Origin: Allomuricauda sp. TY007
GTDB taxonomy: Bacteria > Bacteroidota > Bacteroidia > Flavobacteriales > Flavobacteriaceae
NCBI RefSeq assembly: GCF_010468565.1
Contig: NZ_WUEG01000005.1
Coordinates: 62,001 to 126,000, forward strand
Direction: 5' to 3'
Length of the DNA stretch: 64,000 nucleotides
Shown here: in pieces, positions 60,474 to 64,000 of the stretch
How positions within the stretch are numbered: position 1 is the stretch's first letter
Layout: each line of letters opens with the position of its first letter
Notes under the pieces: model-generated
What the model saw: only the letters and a program-made list of their open reading frames with translations
Databases searched by the model: none
What the model was told of the DNA's origin: nothing
Position numbers and translations under genes: made by a program

Positions 60474-62309
60474 TTATTTTTTCTTGGAATCAGCTTCCAT
60501 TTTGTCTTTCAATGCTTGTAATGCTGAGTTGGCATCTCCAAGGGTCGGAGCAGCTTCATCGCTAGATGCGGCTCTTTTCTTGGCTGCAGCCTTCACATTT
60601 CTATCTTCTTGCTCTCTAAAGATTGCAGTGTGGCTGGCCACAACTCTCTTGAAATCTTTGTTGAACTCGATGATCTTGAATTCGGCCTCTTCTCCTTTTA
60701 CAAGTTTCTTGCCGTCTTCTTTTTCCATGTGACGTTGTGGAACAAAACCAACGATATCCTCGTTGAAGTTGATAGTTGCTCCTTTGTCAACAACCTCTGC
60801 AATTGCAGCTTTGTGAATTGTTCCTTCAGCAAACTCCTCGGAGTACTTGTCCCAAGGGTTTTCTGTGGTCTGCTTGTGACCAAGGCTCAATTTGCGTCCT
60901 TCCACGTCCAATTCCAATACCTCTACTTCCAAAGTATCACCTACGGTAACAAACTCGGATGGGTGCTTGATTTTCTTGGTCCAAGAAAGGTCGGAGATAT
61001 AAATCAAACCGTCGATTCCTTCTTCCAACTCTACGAATACACCAAAGTTGGTAAAGTTTCTAACGATTCCTTTGTGACGTGATCCCACAGGATATTTAGA
61101 GGTAATATCGGTCCATGGGTCTGGAGTCAATTGCTTGATACCCAACGACATTTTACGATCTTCTCTATCCAAGGTCAGCACAACAGCTTCAACCTCATCA
61201 CCTACGTTTACGAAATCCTGGGCAGACCTAAGGTGAGTGCTCCAAGACATTTCAGAAACGTGGATCAAACCTTCAACACCTTCGGCAACTTCGATAAATG
61301 CACCGTAATCTGCGATTACAACTACTTTACCTTTTACTTTGTCACCTACTTTGATTTCATCACCAAGGGCATCCCATGGGTGTTTCTCCAATTGCTTAAG
61401 ACCCAATTGGATTCTTGACTTGTTATCGTCGAAGTCCAAGATAACCACGTTCAATTTCTGGTCTAGCTCCACAACCTCGTTCGGGTGGTTGATTCTGCTC
61501 CAAGAAAGGTCGGTAATGTGCACCAATCCATCCACACCTCCAAGGTCGATAAATACCCCGTATGATGTGATGTTCTTCACGATACCTTCCAATACTTGAC
61601 CTTTTTCCAATTGGCCGATAATCTCTTTTTTCTGCTCTTCGATGTCCGCTTCGATCAAAGCTTTGTGCGATACCACTACGTTCTTGAACTCGTGGTTGAT
61701 CTTCACTACTTTGAACTCCATGGTCTTACCTACATACTGATCGTAATCACGGATAGGCTTCACATCAATTTGAGAACCTGGCAAGAACGCCTCGATTCCG
61801 AATACGTCCACGATCATACCACCTTTGGTACGGCATTTAACGAATCCAGTAACGATTTCTTCTTTATCGTGTGCGTTGTTGACACGCTCCCACGCTTTTA
61901 TGGTTCTTGCTTTTCTGTGTGACAATACCAACTGACCGGTCTTGTCTTCACGGATATCTATAAGTACCTCAACTTTATCACCAACTTTTAGGTCGGGATT
62001 GTAGCGGAACTCATTCAAGGAAATCACACCTTCGGACTTTGCGTTGATGTCAATGATAGCCTCACGGTCTGTCATGTGAACTACTTTTCCTTCAACTACT
62101 TCCTCGTCGGCAGTGTCCACAAAGTTTTCCTCTACAAGTGTTTCAAATTCCTTGAGCTTCGTATCGTCCACTCGCTCAATTCCTTCTTCGTACTTGTCCC
62201 AATCAAAATTCTCAAGAAATTCCTGAGGATCTTGTTTGGGTTCTGTTTCTTTTACTTCTGGTGCTGCGGCAGTTTCTTCTACCTCAACGTTTTGTTTTTC
62301 TTCAGCCAT
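60474..62309 (-). CDS. rpsA: 30S ribosomal protein S1
   Basis: A protein of 611 residues from the ATG at 62309 (MAEEKQNVEVEE); the frame opens earlier at 62351, but that start is less likely. After an acidic N-terminal extension of about 75 residues come six S1 RNA-binding repeats, for example GIVKNITSYGVFIDLGG, GKVVVIADYGAFIEVAEG and GIVRNFTNFGVFVELEEG. The C-terminal tail is basic. S1 binds mRNA on the ribosome. A strong promoter lies upstream at 62427-62457 with a leader of about 110 nt, and a terminator ends the gene. Confidence 0.96.
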   Translation of the reverse strand: MAEEKQNVEVEETAAAPEVKETEPKQDPQEFLENFDWDKYEEGIERVDDTKLKEFETLVEENFVDTADEEVVEGKVVHMTDREAIIDINAKSEGVISLNEFRYNPDLKVGDKVEVLIDIREDKTGQLVLSHRKARTIKAWERVNNAHDKEEIVTGFVKCRTKGGMIVDVFGIEAFLPGSQIDVKPIRDYDQYVGKTMEFKVVKINHEFKNVVVSHKALIEADIEEQKKEIIGQLEKGQVLEGIVKNITSYGVFIDLGGVDGLVHITDLSWSRINHPNEVVELDQKLNVVILDFDDNKSRIQLGLKQLEKHPWDALGDEIKVGDKVKGKVVVIADYGAFIEVAEGVEGLIHVSEMSWSTHLRSAQDFVNVGDEVEAVVLTLDREDRKMSLGIKQLTPDPWTDITSKYPVGSRHKGIVRNFTNFGVFVELEEGIDGLIYISDLSWTKKIKHPSEFVTVGDTLEVEVLELDVEGRKLSLGHKQTTENPWDKYSEEFAEGTIHKAAIAEVVDKGATINFNEDIVGFVPQRHMEKEDGKKLVKGEEAEFKIIEFNKDFKRVVASHTAIFREQEDRNVKAAAKKRAASSDEAAPTLGDANSALQALKDKMEADSKKK

Positions 62310-62426
62310 GCTGCTGATCAAAATTTGTATTCCACGTTTTACAAGAGCCAAACAATTACCGCGGAAGTGGTTTTTAAAATGATTTTCTTAATTCCCTTTT
62401 CTCTTGCCTCCTTGCCAAAAGGGGTG

Positions 62427-62457
62427 CAAAAATACAATTAAATTATTGATATACAAA
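62427..62457 (-). promoter_or_regulatory. promoter of rpsA
   Basis: On the minus strand, TTTG (62457-62454), a 19-base spacer and TATTTTTG (62434-62427) match both promoter boxes fully. The predicted start near 62421 gives a leader of about 110 nt, long enough for regulation by S1 itself; no structure was identified. Confidence 0.7.
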
Positions 62458-62566
62458 GTCTACAAGCAAGGTTTACACAAAAAAAGTATTACAATTATTT
62501 AATAGTAAAATTTGAACATATTAACTATCTTGAGAATTCTAATTGTTAACTGTAAAAAATCGAATT

Positions 62567-62947
62567 ATGAGTGTAAAAGCAAAATATCAACCTGTATTGG
62601 ATCTAGGTGAAAAATTGAATGTGAAAAATGGCGATGTAAATGTTGAAGGCGATATCTTAAAAATAAAGGGAATGACCAAGACCCAATATGAGAAGAACCT
62701 TTTATGGGACAAGATCAAGGAAATTGGAGGTGAGAAGCCATCGGACATTAAGGCCAATATTACTGTGGAAGACGAATCCGTTTACCACAGACATACGGTG
62801 AAGAGCGGGGAATCCTTGAGCAAAATTGCGAAGCATTACTATGGCGACCCAATGAAGTACACCAAAATTTTTGATGCGAACACCAATATTTTAAAGGACC
62901 CGAACGTAATCCACCCCGATCAGGTGTTGGTGATTCCGAATTTGTAA
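62567..62947 (+). CDS. BON-LysM domain protein (Kbp-like)
   Basis: A protein of 126 residues from the ATG at 62567 (MSVKAKYQ). The N-terminal half is a small BON-like domain (KYQPVLDLGEKLNVKNGDVNVEGDILKIKG), and the C-terminal 50 residues form a LysM domain (YHRHTVKSGESLSKIAKHYYGD). The pair matches the E. coli potassium-binding protein Kbp and relatives. No signal peptide is visible, so a cytoplasmic role is likely. A strong hairpin follows 52 bases later. Confidence 0.87.
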   Translation: MSVKAKYQPVLDLGEKLNVKNGDVNVEGDILKIKGMTKTQYEKNLLWDKIKEIGGEKPSDIKANITVEDESVYHRHTVKSGESLSKIAKHYYGDPMKYTKIFDANTNILKDPNVIHPDQVLVIPNL

Positions 62948-62999
62948 AAACATCGTCAGTTCGAGCATTTCCGTGGCGTTCGATTGACTAAGTTATAGA

Positions 63000-63024
63000 A
63001 AAAGGCGCCCAAAGAGCGCCTTTT
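63000..63024 (+). terminator. intrinsic terminator after the BON-LysM gene
   Basis: AAAAGGCGC and GCGCCTTTT with a 7-base loop, followed by CTATTTTT. It may also end transcripts of the convergent SulP gene from the other side. Confidence 0.85.
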
Positions 63025-63168
63025 CTATTTTTGGGGTTTTCCACAATCATTTAAAACCCGTGCTGTGTCAACTCAGCTATTATATCCATCAATCCATACT
63101 AAAGTTTTAACCAAAAGAATACTTACATCACTTATCGCATGCTAAAAAGCATTAAAAAAGATGTTTGG

Positions 63169-64000
63169 TCAATCAATGAGTCTCCTGTCCTTGCTTTTAA
63201 TAAATGCCGTACATTCCTCAAAATCATCAAATATTTGATCCTCAGAAACCAATGATGGAATCAAGTTTACCCGCTCCATCATATACTTGGGCTGCTCTTG
63301 GACATGTACCAAAAGTACGGTAATACCTTCATTTTTAAGGTCTATCAATACATCCTCAAGGGTATACAGTCCGGATTGGTCCAAATACTGCATCCGATCC
63401 ATTCGGATTATCACCGTAGAGGCGGTTTTTGGTATTTGTTTGGCCAATTGTTGAAACTCGCTTGTAAATCCAAAAAACAAAGGTCCTTTTAAATGTTTGA
63501 TGAAGACCTCTTTTTTAAGATGTTCCGGAAAATTGGCCTCGTCTGCCCATCCCTTTTCTTCCGACAATGTTTTGACATCCGACCTTTTGGCCGTTAGGTC
63601 GCCCATTTTTTTCATGAACATTAGGGAAGCGATAACCAAACCAATTCCCACGGCATACACCAGATTCCAAATGGAGGACAACACCATAACGACCAACATA
63701 ATTACCACTTCGGAACTTATCTTAAAAGGTCCGAATTTGACATCTCTGGGCAGGTACGGTATGGCTTTGAGTCCCTTATAATCAATAACCCCAATACCCA
63801 CGGTAACCAGTATACCGGCAAGAACGGCGGCAGGTATTTTGGATGCAATCGGTCCCAAGGCCAACAATACGACCAATAACAGAATTCCTGCAATCATCCC
63901 TGACAGTCTGGTCCTGCCACCGGCATTGATGTTGACCACGGTTCGAATTGTCGCCCCTGCGCCAGGAATACCCCCAAAAATTGCTGCAATACTGTTTCCA
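63169..64000 (-). CDS. SulP-family anion transporter, C-terminal part
   Basis: The frame runs off the window end, so only about 276 C-terminal residues are seen. The first residues read IFGGIPGAGATIRTVVNINAGG, the conserved SulP core segment, followed by membrane helices and a C-terminal STAS domain (about 170-260 of the visible part, with TVIIRMDRMQYLDQSGLYTLED). SulP proteins move sulfate, bicarbonate or other anions. The substrate here cannot be read. Confidence 0.92.
   Translation of the reverse strand, partial: GNSIAAIFGGIPGAGATIRTVVNINAGGRTRLSGMIAGILLLVVLLALGPIASKIPAAVLAGILVTVGIGVIDYKGLKAIPYLPRDVKFGPFKISSEVVIMLVVMVLSSIWNLVYAVGIGLVIASLMFMKKMGDLTAKRSDVKTLSEEKGWADEANFPEHLKKEVFIKHLKGPLFFGFTSEFQQLAKQIPKTASTVIIRMDRMQYLDQSGLYTLEDVLIDLKNEGITVLLVHVQEQPKYMMERVNLIPSLVSEDQIFDDFEECTAFIKSKDRRLID

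Noticed and set aside
1..64000. CRISPR arrays, insertion sequences and prophage genes
   Set aside because: I saw no evenly spaced direct repeats, no transposase and no phage structural genes on reading both strands.

Overview
The window is bacterial and looks like a marine-type member of the Flavobacteriaceae (Bacteroidota), close in style to Muricauda/Flagellimonas. The signs are Bacteroidota-type promoters (TTTG then TAnnTTTG), few Shine-Dalgarno sequences, a CTnDOT-like transfer cluster and integrase, DUF3822 and TMEM220-family proteins, a fused ThrA, and a DnaX without the usual zinc cysteines. No taxonomic assignment was computed.

Bases 1 to about 14,760 are the right-hand part of an integrative conjugative element. 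A truncated DnaC-like ATPase and a small unknown protein are followed by a 538-base gap. On the minus strand the gap holds a strong promoter, two hairpins and a U-tract, which together predict a small RNA of about 87 nt. Next comes an AT-rich cargo operon: DUF2188 protein, CD-NTase, stand-alone E2-like protein and patatin-like phospholipase. This is a type II-short CBASS antiphage system. A reversed secreted amidase separates it from a transfer operon (TraE, F, G, I-like, J, K, M, N). The element ends with an antitoxin/PIN toxin pair and an IntDOT-like tyrosine integrase that lies next to the 3' end of a tRNA-Pro gene, a plausible integration site.

From about 14,760 on, the DNA is chromosomal. 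Units in order: tRNA-Ser and tRNA-Pro; a 7TM-HD phosphohydrolase; thiolase; an NlpC/P60 peptidase; a TPR protein; gyrA; clpC; nnr; the thrABC operon behind a Thr/Ile-rich leader peptide missed by standard ORF calling; gcvT; a TTG-started SDR; a pterin dehydratase; and yebC. A minus-strand block follows with an amidohydrolase, an acyltransferase, a KdnB-like oxidase, a HAD hydrolase, kdsB, a DUF4126 protein and a RecD-like helicase. KdnB beside KdsB suggests an amino-Kdo (Kdo8N) lipopolysaccharide core.

After an unknown membrane protein, a DUF3822 protein and rsmD come the RNase P RNA and dnaX. The next block is a complete ebo operon (eboA to eboF) ending in a TMEM220 gene. This cluster is known from cyanobacteria, algal plastids and scattered bacteria, and is linked to moving a metabolite precursor to the periplasm. 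The window closes with miaE, a tight minus-strand run (pyrR, pyrB, a small protein, rnz, pdxH, sixA-like, ppk1), rpsA, a BON-LysM protein and the C-terminal part of a SulP transporter.

The parts most worth attention are the CBASS operon with its divergent small-RNA candidate, the ebo operon, and the thr leader peptide.
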